A DNA stretch of 64,000 bases from Tipula vernalis. Its lineage: Eukaryota > Arthropoda > Insecta > Diptera > Tipulidae. Each line of letters begins with the position of its first letter. Within the stretch, counting starts at the first letter, position 1. Position numbers and translations under genes: made by a program. The notes below the pieces were generated by a model, which saw only the letters and a list, made by a program, of their open reading frames with translations, was not told the origin of the DNA and ran no database searches. Where the stretch lies: positions 25,503,653-25,567,652 of the forward strand of contig OY282560.1 of NCBI GenBank assembly GCA_958295665.1, in the 5' to 3' direction. Of the stretch, positions 34,354 through 47,418 are shown piece after piece.

Positions 34354-36443
34354 TAAAGTGATGAATGATGATCAACAAAATAGAGGTAAATCGGCTATAC
34401 GTAATTTGACAATTGTTTAAAATGATTTTTAGCTATTACCGAAAAGTTCACATATTAACCACCAAAAATTCTGATGAATTCGAAAAATTTCTAGATGATC
34501 ATGAGAAATCGAAGAGACTTCGAATTAAAAAAATTCTGATAGCTTCTTGAGGCCTTGCTAATTTTAAGAACAAATTCTTAATTACCTAATTTAAATTGTT
34601 GAAATTTTTTCTTTTTCTTTAATTTTTGTTATGTTTAAATTATGTTCTTATGATGAAAGAATTTGAATACGAGCAGTATTATGAATTTAATAAATTCATA
34701 TTTTGATTACATGTAGAAGTTAAAATCGGGTAGTCAATCTTTTATAGATCGTAGTCGATCAATTATTTCCCAACTCCGCAGCCCTAGTTGTAATTATTGG
34801 AAATGTAGAAAATTTATAAGGCGAGATCAAAAGAGCAGCCAATTTTTAATTCCTGCATTTTAATCCGACAGAATGCGCAGCTTTCGCTGTAAAACTTAAT
34901 TTATACTGCGCAGCGGTTGAATTCTTGACCGCACTCGATATTTTTTTTGTAGTACCTAATCATCGATTGTTTATAGATCGACTGTTAATTGGCGTATCAA
35001 AGGATACGACCGATAATTGGGGTGATAATTTTCTTTCGGTGAATAAAAGGATCAGTACCGCTAATCCGGTTCGATGAAAAATAACTTTATTTTTATTTCA
35101 TCTTATAAGATTGCATTGCAAGTCATTTCTCATTCTCATTTGGCAAATAAAAATTGAGTGAAGGCTTACTTTAGGCGTGTTGCAGGTTGAATTAAAATTT
35201 TTTGGGCCGCTGGATTGGGTTTAGATTCCGTGAATTCTGGTGATGGAAGGTTTTAAGAAGTTCAAAACAAAAACTATTGTTTAAAGTATTTGTTAAAGCT
35301 TGAAAGATTTTAGTCCTAAAATGATCAACATGAGTCAGACTGGTCTCCGACATGCTTCCATATATTTTGTACGCAAAACTGCCCAAATCAAAATTTATTT
35401 GGGAATAAGTATTTTTTATTTTAAAAAAACACTAGAAGGTGCGAGCCTTTCAAAATAAAATCCTAAACATTCTTGGCACCATCGGAAAACGTTATTGACC
35501 CTGAGACAAATCGAAAGGTCTGTGAGTTCAATCACAGACGGTACGATACGGATTCGATAGAAATGATTTGCAAGATTGGTTTATTGATGCGTGGCGGATC
35601 TCATTAGAATTGGGGTGACAGTTATAGCAGAGACAACCGTCCGTTTTACCAGACTGCAGGAATAGCGATTTTTGAATATATTTATGGAAAACAATTGCTT
35701 TCCATATATGTTTGCCATACGATGAGCAGATAGTGCTAATTCGAGGGTGCGACACCAATAAATCTGTTGAATTAAACAAAATTATATCGCATTTAAACTT
35801 TGAGTTATGTTTTTTGAAAAATGTTGAATTGTTTTACATATTGCATTTATGTTAAACGTTTAGCATACTTTTTATTAATTAAAAGAGAAAAATAATCTAA
35901 AATACTAATCAATACTAACAATAAGATATCTTAATTTTGGCTTTCGAAATATTGTTTCGAAAATTTTGGAAAATTAATCAGATCATAAGGTAGATTATTC
36001 AATGCTTTGAATTCTGGAATCTGGAACGAATGGCACTAAAAACTGAAAAAGTTTTTTTACAGATATCCTATTGTTGTTTAATTCCACAGAAATGTCTACA
36101 ATGCATAACCACATTGGTGAGACAATTTCTGTACAAGCTGCTGACAGAACAATTAAATTGTGACGACGGTGCCGCATCATACGCCCATGCCAATAAATAA
36201 TTTTAAAAACAGTTTTGCCATTCAAATTCTAAAACCGTGAAATAAGCTCTAACATGATTCATCACAAAATAAAGCGGTAAACCGACTAAGATGCGTTGAT
36301 AATCTGTTAAGTGAACTTTACGCAATTTTTAATAATATCGAAAAATTCATTTCTGCCAATGTCGAGAAACTCGAATAAAATCGAATAATCTCGAAACGCT
36401 CGATAATCTCGAATAATTCGTGAACATCGTCTCAAAAAAAAAC
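34354..36443. other. Stretch without recognised gene
   Basis: Several minus-strand open frames of 60-83 codons occur (35192-35386, 35528-35779, 35995-36225), none with a family match I recognise. From 36340 on, short CTCGAATAAT-type degenerate repeats begin and continue past the SINE to about 37010. Confidence 0.4.
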
Positions 36444-36730
36444 GGCACAGTGGTTAAAACTGCGGCGTGTGGATCGGGAGGTACCGGGTTCGAATCCCGA
36501 TAGGGGCGGGATGCAAAATGGATGTTTCATCATCTGATTACGATCGGTTCATGTGATGACAATGAACACAACTATGACCCCCCGTTGAGGGTTCAGAATG
36601 CATGGGCCGACCTATTTTTCATGTCAAGCACTATAGGCTGGCATGAAGCAATACAATGTGAAGGTGGCTTAAACAAAAACGGGTCTAAAGCCGTATGTCC
36701 TCGATTTGCATAGATGAAAACATAGAAAAA
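36444..36730 (+). mobile_element. tRNA-derived SINE
   Basis: The head resembles a tRNA gene: an A-box-like TGGTTAAAACTG (36450-36461) and a canonical B-box GGTTCGAATCC (36487-36497) about 26 bp downstream of the A-box end. The head is followed by a unique body of about 220 bp (from GGGATGCAAAATGG to GATTTGCATAGATG) and an A-rich end. It lacks a plausible cloverleaf and terminator, so it is a SINE rather than a working tRNA gene. It is inserted into CTCGAATAAT-type repeats. Confidence 0.75.
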
Positions 36731-38770
36731 AACCTAAAATAATCTTGAAAAATATCAAAGCTTCAAAACAAAAACATAAATCCTGAAAAAATTAGCTGGA
36801 AAATCTCAAATAAGGTCGATAATTTCGAATAAATTTGATGTCAACTATTCAAATCCCGAAATTCAGATTAATCCAAAAATCTCAAAACCTCGGACTTTGA
36901 GAATCTAAGTCAGATTTACGCATTGTTAATTTCAACGCTTAAATCAATACGAACGGATAAAATCGAAAACCTTGAATAATTTCAAAAAATCTCGAAATAC
37001 GAAAGGTACGTAATCGACACCCAGAGCTTATTCTAATAGGTAGGTTAATTTGACAAATATAGGATAATAATAACTTCAACTAAATAGCTGTGAAATTGAA
37101 GTGGGCTGAGAATTTGTATGTTGATTCTTAACATTGTTTACAAGATTTAATGTAAAACCCATTATAAATTTTACACTCAATAAGAACTGGTTAATATTGG
37201 ATCGAATAACCAAATGGTTTAGATTAATCACTTAGCCCTAACCGGTTTTGATTTCCCTAAATCGCTAAATCCACAGGAAAACGAAAAGCTGTAATTCCAA
37301 AATTATTTTATCTAAAATCTGTGTTACTTGACCGAATGTAGCAAACAATACTATTTTCAATTTACAAACTATTGAATTTGCTGAGACAATGGAAATTAAA
37401 TTTTTCGAGTCTAAACAATTTTTTTCGGACGAAAATAACTAAAATATATATTTCTAGGTCAGTTAAATTTTTTAGAAATTTTTGAAATTGAAAATAGTAC
37501 GCGTGCTTCAGTCTAATTCTAGAAGATATTCGCTAAAATAAATTAATAATTCTGGAATTATATAGAAAAAACAAAATGCAGTTTTCCTATGGATTTAGCG
37601 CTTAACAGTAATGTCTTCAGCAAGAATTCGAATATGTTTTTCCAAAGTATCCAAACCAACTAGTGCGTAATAGTCTGGTAGATAGCTGGGTTTCTCATAA
37701 AGTATGTTCGCAAGTTCTTCTGTTCGTTTTCCAGCAAAGAACAAAACAATTTGTTGCAGAAATGTCAAATATGCGATCAAAATTATTTCAACTTCATAAA
37801 GCTCTTTTTTTAATTAAGGGAAGATTTGTTTTTAAAACTTATACAAGAGGCCAAGATAATTCCGAAATCGATAAGGGCTACCAGATATAAAAAAGAGAGC
37901 AAAAAAAAATTATCTGGTTAATTATCAGCCACTTACTCAATTTGAACAAAAATTTGAATTTAAGGCATTTCTGCAGCTGTGCAGCCTTGCCGGACAGTAA
38001 TTTACTTTGAAATCGACACTCTCAAAATGTTTATCAATAAAAGTATGCCTGTAAGGCCATTTTTGTGTCTATGCCTGGTCCCAGTGGACCGCCACCCAAA
38101 CCTAACCTAGCCTATGCCTGTTAAAATGAATATTCCCAAACCTTTGTTGAATAAAGCCAAAGAAAGGATTTGCAAATATTGATTTCCCGTGTATAATAAA
38201 GAAACAAGATGCTAAATAAACCTCAGGAAATGAGGTAAGTAAAAGCCAGCAATCTCCCAGAATATAAATTATTAACAGCTGCCACTGGCAATATACATCG
38301 AGCAAAGGTGGGGGTTAAGTGCGGATGAAGTTGCTGGGAAAAACCAAGTTCTAGCTTTAATCTTTAATGCTACCTCTGTATCGGAAATTCTGACGATAAG
38401 ATCAGAGTCCTTTGCGATTTTTGCAGGAATCCAACATGTTCCTACCATGCACAACAATGCTTTACAATAATTTATTTTTTATATCATCGTGTTCATGCAA
38501 GTGTATTACATTTACATATTATTAATTTTTAAGAGAGGCGTGTAAAGTTTTTAATGTTAAATTTGGCTTAATTTTTTAAAATAAAATTCTTGCCACATTT
38601 TGTTCAAAGGATTTTATTAAAAAAAAAAATTAAGTCCAAAGTAAGCTCCAAAAAATTAACGATTTGTAGATAAAAATTAGAGGAAAAAAGTACAATTAAA
38701 ATACATTCGATTAATACTTTATAACGTAAAAATGAATTATTATTACGATAACATTACCAAATGTGCTGTT
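36731..38770. other. Stretch without recognised gene
   Basis: Degenerate TCGAATAATT repeats run to about 37010. The remaining minus-strand frames at 37595-37780 (containing EELANILYEKPSYLPDYYALVG) and 38102-38457 look more protein-like than background, but I could assign no family. They may be transposon debris. Confidence 0.35.
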
Positions 38771-38774
38771 TACA

Positions 38775-39172
38775 TCGCAATTCTCATAATCGTGTCATGC
38801 CATTTTATTCGTCACGCCGCATCAAATTGTCGATTATCATTGTCGTTATTTGCTACGTCTAAAGTTATTTTATACGACAGATGTCACTTCTTTGTTTCAA
38901 GTGACACAACAGACAAATGCAACAAAATGGAAGGTCGCAATTAATTTATTATATACATCTTAAAATGTTGTTAATAATTGATTAATTTTGTACACTGTTT
39001 TAAATATGTTGTTATTAAATTAATAATATTGTTTTTATTGATGGAATTTATTTAATTTGCCTGATATACTGCTAGTTGCAGGCTTGTTGGTTCGTTTTCA
39101 AGAAAATTTTAAATGACGTGACATGATTAAAGTTACGCCTCTTAAAATGACACGTCTATTCGAATTGCCATG
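38775..39172. mobile_element. Decayed family A MITE
   Basis: ATAATCGTGTCATGCCATTTT near the left and AAAATGACACGTCTATTCGAATTG at the right, with TACGACAGATGTCACTT inside, match family A with many substitutions. The terminal CACCCC is no longer recognisable. Confidence 0.55.
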
Positions 39173-42100
39173 AAACACTCAATTTCCGGTAATTGTAACC
39201 TTCGTCAAGTCTCCTTCTATAAACTCTAGTCGGATGCTATGTAAAACATCATATTAAGCCCATTTTAGCTTTAGGTCGGCTCAATTACTAGTTTCTTAAG
39301 CAAAACTCGTTTCCCAGAAGAGTCAGCGCTCTAAATTATGAATTCAGTCGTTTGTTTTATAATATGTTTCATACTGCGGAAAGAGTACCCTTTCCCATTA
39401 TTTCTTTTTACAACCAAACCGGTTGATTTTTAAGCGAAATAATTTCAATTTATCCATTTAAAGATCGGAAAGTTTCTTGCACGTACTAGTTAAAGCAAAA
39501 CTGTTATAAAGTTCAAGGAATGAGTCAAGTTTAATCCACCCTCGCGTTTAGTTTTGTCGCTTTACTGTTTAATAATTTTAAAGCGTAATAAGCGATTAAA
39601 TGTACTAATAAAATATACAAGACAATTATTTTTTTTTAGAGTACATGTAATAAAATATGAAGCAACGACTGATAATATTTGTGTTATAAGATTACTTACG
39701 CCAAAATGCAGTTTAAGCAAATTTTTGTTTTAATTTGGTTCAGAAATTGACTAACACATTTTATTGTTCTAAGATTTGGTATCAGCACTTCATTACTGTA
39801 CATAATTTTAGACATCAGGCAATTGCTGGTCCATGGTCACTAAAGGATTTTAATTAATGCCAGCTGTTTTATTGAATAATATAATCACCGCTCAACAAAT
39901 ACAGAAATCGTTTCGGCCGATGATTACATCGAAGATTACACAGTTTCTGTTTTATGTATCGATGGATGGCAAGTTATATGCTCCTCCACCTCGTACTCTA
40001 AGCAGCTGTTTCTGAAGGAATTTATGATTATGGTTAATTTCTAAAATGTATCGCCTGATTCATTCGTGACCATGGTGGGGTCAATGACATCATCAACGAA
40101 ATGCAAAATATTTCTTTGTTGCGAAAATCTTCAATACAAATTTATTAGTTAAATTTAAAGCATAATTTCGAGAGTTAGTTAACAAGACTTTGGAAGTTGC
40201 ATAGCAAATGGCAAAGCTGTTTGATTGACTGTCTAGAGCAAACCTGTGATCGTAGAATAAATTTGTGATTGTTGATTTTACAAAATCGGTAATGCCTCAT
40301 TATATTGTCGAAAGTTTAAGTGAACACCCCATTCGAGTTTGACACTAAATTTACAGGAATTAATTATTGGGGTTTCAATCATTCGGGGATCTCCCCGAGG
40401 TCAAATAAAATATGTTTAATCGAGCACTTTTTCACAATTGTCTCAATCAATATTTTCTAGGTAGAACAAGTCTAGCCTAAGCAACTGTTCCCTCATCTTT
40501 CAAAAATGGTACGAATGATGAAGGCATATTTAATCCATTTTATAAATAAAGTCGGTGAGTGACTTCTTTCCTGTATAAATTTGGTGGGTTTAGCTTAAAT
40601 GTTAATAAATTCTTATAAATAACCAAGCTCCCAAAATCGTTTCAATAAGTGATCAATATTATATAGTCTATCGGCCCACCTTTCTAGATCTTATCGAATA
40701 TTTACATTATAGAAAAATATTCTAGAAATTGTATAAACTGTGTTGTAACCATCAACTCAAATATAATATACGAGACATTAAATAAATTCAATTATTTCTA
40801 GAATTTATTGTTGTTTACGAAAACGGCAAATTACTTGTGTGCTCGTTGATTTATTTAGAATGATTTGGAATTTTCTGGTGTCGAATTTTTTAATTATTTT
40901 GCAATAAAAAAAATTTACGCTGATTGAGTGAATTTTTTGAATTTATAATATTTTTATATTAATGTGCAGTTAAAACCTTCATATAATGAACTTTGTATGA
41001 CTTTCTTCAACGAAAATTATTCCAAAAACTGCTGTAAGATTTATTATCTTACATTAGGTACAATAACAAACATTTTTTTTTTTTGAAATACAAGATAATA
41101 TTTAATCTTTTGTGAGATTTTTTGTTGTTCCTTGTTTAATCTTTAATTATTTTGTGTTATCACAAAATAATTTTGCGAGAGTTCACGCGCGCTATCAGAA
41201 TCAAACTGGTTTGGGTACAAAAAAATATATATTTGTTTACTCGGAGGGATCTTTAAATTTTATTGTTTGGATATTAAGGGGAGTCTATCGTAGACTAGCA
41301 ACAAGCGTCACTGTCTTAAGAATTCAATAGTTATGGTCTGGTGGAATTTTTGCTTGATATTAAAAATGTATAAAACTGTTGACTATTGGTAATTTAAACA
41401 TTAGAAATATATCAGGCAAACTAGAAATAAAATCGTTCTGTATCAACAATTTATTTGAAACAGTGTACAAAATTACTAAAAAAAACAACATTTCAAAATA
41501 TGTAAAATAAAATAATTGAATCCTTCAATTTTGGTATTCGTTTGTCGCTTGCAAAAATCACTACCCCAATTGCTGGTCCAGCATTAATAGTTGATTCGAT
41601 ATTTGGAATCAAATGCAACTAGAAAATGTGAAATAAAAATCTTAAAAAACTCTTAGTACGTCTTAGAAACCAGAACTTATCTAAATATCATTTTAGAATC
41701 CCATTTCCTTTGCAAACGTCAAATTTCACCAACAATCGGTTAAGAATTTTCGAAGTTCCATCCTAATCGGCTGTATTCCATAAGTTCGCAAGTATAACAT
41801 TTAAGTTATCCACAGTTTTCCTCTATTTTCAAGTACCTCATCACATTGTACCCATTTGCTTCTTTTCCTTTGATTGTGCCGTATGTCCGTCTTGTACGTG
41901 CTTGCACATTTTAGAAATTAATTTAGTGCAGTCTTTACCGTTGCACATAGATTATAGTTTGCAGTTTAAGGAGACTTTCCGAAGTCATTATGAAAACGGA
42001 ATTCGCCCAAACAAGTTAACTATGTCCACCATTTTTGTGAAGGTGTTTGAGAAATTTTGTTAAATATTGATTTCATCATTCTAAACGCTGATAATTTTCA

Positions 42101-43130
42101 GTGACTTTTTAGGACAAGTAGGTTGAACTCCGAAAGGAGTAACTCATTAAAAGTTAAGTAGTCATCTCTGACTGTTAAGAGGGATTTTGATTCTAAAGTT
42201 ATTTTCTATATTACCATTAATTTTTAGTGTCTTATTAAAAGTTTCTACTAGGGTTTCTCTAACGAGATCCTGCGATCCTGGTCTCGAAAGTATGACAGGG
42301 AAATCCCGGTTTTCGATTTATTTATTTTATATTCTGTATATTACAGAAAAATCTCGGTTTAAGAGACTAATTGTAGATTGGCCTGTCTCTTTTTTCGACT
42401 GTCCCTAAGATCCGAATGTCGAAAATTTGAGTATGTCGTTCAGAAGTTTATCCATATATAGCATTTTCAAGTCAAATTCAGGCCAATTAGGATGTGATCA
42501 AAGAGCATGTAAAATACCAAGACGTTTTAAGAACATTTACTTTGGAAAAAGTGGTCGAGTCGGTGTTTCGAGTCCGCCCTTTTGTTTGCGGGTTATTAAA
42601 CAAATATTTTAAAAATGTTCACTTCGTAAGAAATTTTTGACGTATCAGCAATCAGGTAATTGGATATTACAATATTAACCCTTTGCGATCAAATGTCGCC
42701 ATACAAGCGACATCACACTTCTATTTACTATGTCGAATGCCGACAAAAAATAATTTCGTTATTTAAACTGTCATTACGTTTTTTTTTTAATTTGGCAATA
42801 GTTTATTGTTGCTATTATGTCCTACACTATAATCCTCTACTTTTTTGTTTCATGAACTGCAATAATTAACAATATGAAGCTTACTTGAAAAACTTCTTGC
42901 AAAGGATTAATTTATACTTCAGATGGAAAAAGGGCAAAAGGATTTAAGCCAATTATTTATTTCACGTTAATTTTTTTAATGGTATAGTCAAAGAAAGCAT
43001 GTAATAGAACTTCTATAATATTTTTGGTTAGGTTTTAGATTTTAACATTTAAAATATTTGAGTGGCTTTTGTAATTTGATGTGAAATTATAAAGACTGAA
43101 TTTTTGTTATCTAGAATTCAGCGGCCTTGC
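39173..43130. other. Stretch without recognised gene
   Basis: No gene was recognised on either strand. A family A fragment lies at about 41415-41580 (matching the right half of the 33.9-kb copy). Its neighbour at 41690-41830 resembles the tandem units of 51.2-51.6 kb (TCATTTTAGAATCCCATTT ... ATCGGTTAAGAA). Confidence 0.4.
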
Positions 43131-43870
43131 GGCCTATGCTTTTTAATTTTGGCCTGAAGAATTTTTATTGAAGATATTTTTATTGAAAGTTAAAATAGAA
43201 ATGTTGCGATTATAAAAAATAATATCTAATAAGTAACATACTGTGGTTGTTGTGCAAGCCTGCCCCCTTTTTGCTAAAGTTTCCAATGACATTTTTATAC
43301 AATTGAGGCTGAATTTCAGTGGAATGCTTGAATTCCATTTGAGTTGCTGAATTCTTTCATTAGCATAAACCTTACTCGTCAGGAGATCACTTAGGAGAAA
43401 ACCCAATGGTGTCAAATCACAAGATCTAAGCGGCCAATATTAACATCTGTCGAAACTACGAAATTTTTCGATTATAAAAATTTTCTTTCAAAAGGTCAAG
43501 TATCGCAATGGCACTTAGCAAAGTCCTGTTGGAATATAGTCCATATATTCTCAACATTAGAATCGCTTTCAATTCATTCCATCCGATACCTGTCCCCTTA
43601 TATAGGACAGCGTTGTCAGCTTCATTTTAAAAAAAGTTAGGACCGATCACTACACCAGGCTACAAATCACACACAACAGTTACTTCTTTTGTTTGTTCTA
43701 TATCAAAGATGAAAATGAGCTTCGTCGCTAAAGATGATCTTGCCGGTCAGTTAATTTTAATTGTTGAGCTAACTGAATCTTGGAAGCCCTTAAAACTCTT
43801 ATATGCAAAATATTGAATAAAGCCGTTGGCTTATTGTTTAATTGATGTGAGCCTTGACGAATTGATGTGT
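43130..43870 (-). pseudogene. Mariner-family transposase relic
   Basis: The minus strand reads WPLRSCDLTPLGFLLSDLLTSKVYAN (about 43437-43360), the counterpart of the mariner motif WPxxSPDLTPxDFFLWG...KVYAN, then a C-terminal stretch ending CYLLDIIF. Further upstream on the same strand (about 43700-43560) broken frames give VTVVCDL and ADNAVLYKG, resembling the domain around the second catalytic Asp. Stops and frame changes are frequent, and TIRs were not found. The motif that should carry the last catalytic Asp is still present (SCDLTP). Confidence 0.65.
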
Positions 43871-45233
43871 GACGTCTTCAGTAATACTATAGCACTAACA
43901 GCTTCAGTATTTTCTTGTACTATTTTCCTGCCGAATAATTTTGGCATTTTCCTTTCATCCTTGAGCTTGAATTAAAGTAAAGCCCATATTTTTGAAGAAA
44001 TTGGGTATTTCTATAAATCCTTAATGTTTAATAAATTTGCTGTGTCATTATTATTAATTTACTATATTCAAAATTCTTTATACAGAAATTGTTTAAACAC
44101 TTATTTAAATAATTTTGATTGATCGCTATTTTCTTGTTCGGAATTTAGAGTGTATGAGGGGATTTTATATGTGTCCTTTTTCTTCACAAGGTGGACAAGT
44201 TTTTACGATGTGCAAATTTGGTGTGCAGTTTTTCGTAGAACCATTTGTACCAAATAATCTAATCTATTTCCGGTTCGTGGCCAAAATCGACCCTTACTGT
44301 GTCTTTACTGAAACCTTTCGAAACGTACTTATAACAAGTAATAATCATCCCTCCTACCCATAGCTAACAATTTTACCCCAGTGCTGTCAAAGCAAAGGCA
44401 ATTGGTATATGCTATAGGTGTTTGACGGGTATTAATGTACAATGTGTTGGATGGTTAACTGGTATTCTTATGTTTTATTGATATCTAGTTAAATAAAGCA
44501 AATTCTTAGTTGGAAAATAAAAAATTAAATTAAATCCTGAAATATTTTTCTAGCTTCTTATTTTTATTCTAATGTATACTTCAATATAGTAATTTCATCA
44601 ATTAATCAAAATTCCGAATTTCAGGATCCTAGAAGTGTTATGTAAAGCGATTTTCGAATTAGTCCAGTGGTATCTATCAGTATTAATAATTAAAATAGCT
44701 TGAATTTTCGAGTCAACTTGTAAAAAAAATGATTGCGAAAGAGGTAATTTCAAGTTTTTCTTTGATTAAAGTTTGGGTTAAGTTTTATCACCTTCAACTT
44801 ATCCCAAACTTTCATCCAAGATTTTGTTTTGGTTTTATTGGAAAGAAAAAGCGCGTTTAGTTATTATTGCAGATTGCTGTACTTTTTTTCTTGAAAAATA
44901 ACAAACATTCAACAACAATATTAATTAATTAAACCAACATCAACAATTTTAATTTCGCTTGACTTTTATTTATTTATTTACCGACCGATTTCGATCCAAA
45001 GATCATTTTGAAGATATCGGTTGCAATTGAACTATAATTTAAAATTTGTTGAATTTAAACTTCAAAATTGTTATTAATGATAACTACGTTAAATAATAGA
45101 TTAATAGATATATATGCGTCAAGTTTAAAAGGCTGTTGTTTTTTCGCTAACGGCATCGTGTTGATTTTGTCGATTTTGTGGTTCAATTCTATCATTATCA
45201 ACACAGAATTTTTTTCAGTTTAGAAATGGAAAG

Positions 45234-45635
45234 TTGGATGGTCATTTAAAGTTTGGTATATATAGAAAACCCACCAGTAGTTGTAGATATATAATTAACG
45301 AGACTATTTCTCATGTAACCGAACACAAAAGAGCAGCATTCCTTTCTATGGCCAACAGACTGTTTAAAATTCCTATGGAGGAAGAAGATTTTAATAAAGA
45401 AATGGGGTATATTGAGGAGGAAGCAGCCATTAATGGGTACAACAAAAAGTTCATATTCCAAATTTTAAAAAAGCACAAACGAAAATTTATGAGAAATTGT
45501 CTAGCTACTTTTAGGTCGGAAATCACGGAACCCTTACACGTAGCTTACCATTTTACCCTCAAAACACTTATTAGAGCTTTTGTTATTCGTTGCTTTGAAA
45601 TGGTTGTTGACACCCACATGAAACGGTCTATATAG
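45234..45635 (+). pseudogene. Penelope-like RT C-terminal part, plus arm
   Basis: The 133-codon frame carries FGIYRKPTSSCRYI, KRAAFLSMANRLFKIPM and NGYNKKFIF, the block that follows the catalytic core in Penelope-like reverse transcriptases (IYRKPT...RYI...KR.af..m..R). The palm with the YVDD motif is missing by deletion near 45215-45230, and no GIY-YIG endonuclease is visible downstream. Confidence 0.8.
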
Positions 45636-45695
45636 CATAATTCACAATCAGTGAAGTTCCCGAAGAATTTTCCAAAGATGTTTTTTTCTTTAAAC

Positions 45696-46316
45696 TCACA
45701 TGGCGCTTCTATTAACTATCTGAATATTTGCCATTTTGAATATTTTTTTAATGCCATTTATGATGTGAGGGTAAAATGGTAAGCTAATCTTGTGTAAGGG
45801 TTCCGTGATTTCCAACCTAAAAGTAGTTAGACAATTTCTCTCAAATTTCCGTTTGTGGTTTCTTAAAATTTGGAATATGAACTTTTTGTTGTACCCATTA
45901 ATGGCTACTTCCTCCTCAATATACCCCATTTCTTTATTAAAATCTTCATCCTCCATAGGAATATTAAACAGTCTGTTGGCCATAGAATAGAATGCTGCTG
46001 TTTTTTGTGTTGGTTTCTTGAGAAAGAGCCGTTAGTTATATATCTACAACTACTGGTTGGTGGGTTTTCTATATAATACCAAACATTAAATGACCATCCA
46101 ACTTTCTTGAAATTATTATATCCAGACATGGTAAATTTTCATCCTTTTCCACTTTTTTGTAAATTTAATTGATGGGAACTGGGAATCGAGCGTTCTCCTA
46201 TAGTTGTCAGTTTCATCCAATTTTATTATAGCTAAAACATCGTCCACGTAACGTAACCAAATTTTAGGTAACTGATTCCTTTTCTTTAAATTTGAATGAA
46301 AAAAATTCTGTGCCAT
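45696..46316 (-). pseudogene. Penelope-like RT palm and C-terminal part, minus arm
   Basis: Reading from 46316 downward, the catalytic motif is intact as WLRYVDDVLAI, followed by LDSQFPSIKFTKKW. After frame changes near 46120 and 45980 come PPTSSCRYI and MANRLFNIPM, then NGYNKKFIF. These are the same blocks as in the plus arm, with substitutions. At least two frameshifts break the ORF, so no functional product is expected. Confidence 0.8.
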
Positions 46317-46973
46317 GGACGCACTTGCTATTTTCTTAAATGCAGTAATGATAGAATTGACCTATAAAATCGACAAAATCAACACGATACCGTTAGCGAA
46401 AATACAACAGACATTTAAACTTGACCTTATATGAATCTAATGAACGTAGAAGACCCACTAATATTTTCTAACTTATTTAACGTAGCTAGCTACCACTAAA
46501 AACAATTTTGAAGTTTAATTTGAAAAAATTTTAAATTATAGTTCAATTGTAACCGATACCTTGAAAATGATCTTTGAATGAACTTCATAAGCGTTCGGTA
46601 AATAAATAAATAAAAGTTAAGTGAAATGTTGTTGCTGGTTTAATTAATTAATATGAATTTCGCTGTGGACCTCGTGAGAAATCAATTTGTGATTCAAAAA
46701 TATGAGACAAAATAATATGTTGGTCGATGTTAGGAAATTAGGCAGTTGTGCTTAACATTAATAACAGTGTTTTTTGTTGAATTCAGTATCCTAAATTTAT
46801 TCCAAATTTATTTATTTAATAATGTTCAGTTAATTATTGTGCCGATTTTACAACTAGTGTGCAATTACAATTATAAAACAATTTAAGCAATGAGTTGAGC
46901 TTGTCACTAACAATTTCCGAGGTGATACCTTAGTTTTGTTTGTTTTTCTGATAAATCATTTCGAGGCTTCCCT

Positions 46974-47160
46974 CACGGTGTGCCTGAACCACTTTTAAAT
47001 GGCTCGGAAAACCACGTCTCTATTTTCTTCAAGGATCGAAAGTTCCATGTTTGAGAAGTCCAAAAAAACAAAAATTAGCAAAATCCCCGGAGCCGTTTTG
47101 AAAAAAACGCAATTTCAATTTTTTTTCTGCGACGATACGAAAATTCGCGATTTTTTTTCA
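46974..47160. repeat. Left TIR of the Chapaev-like transposon
   Basis: Begins CACGGTG and shares with the right TIR tracts such as TTCCATGTTTGAGAAGTCC and ATCCCCGGAGCCGTTTTG in inverted orientation. Confidence 0.85.
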
Positions 47161-47418
47161 TAATTCGGTAGGTGTAGCCAAGATATATGCTGAAATGCTT
47201 GAAAAATAAATACATCACCATATCTGTCTGCGTACAGACATTGTTTTGTTTCTTTTCACGTAAATATGTTTGTTGTTTTCAAATGTTTGCTTCAAAAATC
47301 AGCAAAAAGACAGACTTAGTTGTCGCAATATTAGTCAAAACAGTCGTTGACAAACCGGCCAGTAAATAACAGTTATTAGTAATAGACGAACCTATTACCT
47401 ACATAAGAGTGAAACAAA

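Larger units (their letters stand above)
44920..46653. mobile_element. Penelope-like element pair arranged as a large palindrome
   Basis: The outer ends ATTAATTAATTAAACC (44920) and GGTTTAATTAATTAAT (46638-46653) start two long inverted arms, about 44920-45560 and 45765-46653. Both include a (TTTA)n run with ACCGA and the tract CAATTGAACTATAATTTAAAAT. Both arms code inward for a Penelope-type reverse transcriptase. The plus arm lacks an internal stretch of about 200 bp that in the minus arm encodes the RT catalytic motif. The loop of about 200 bp between the arms is unique. Inverted partial copies joined head to head are a known habit of Penelope-like elements. Confidence 0.8.

Noticed and set aside
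36444..36515. Functional tRNA gene
   Set aside because: A and B boxes are present, but the 5' and 3' ends do not form an acceptor stem and a SINE body follows.
38040..38110. Telomeric TTAGG repeats
   Set aside because: Only two CCTAACCTAG-like units occur, so it is not an array.
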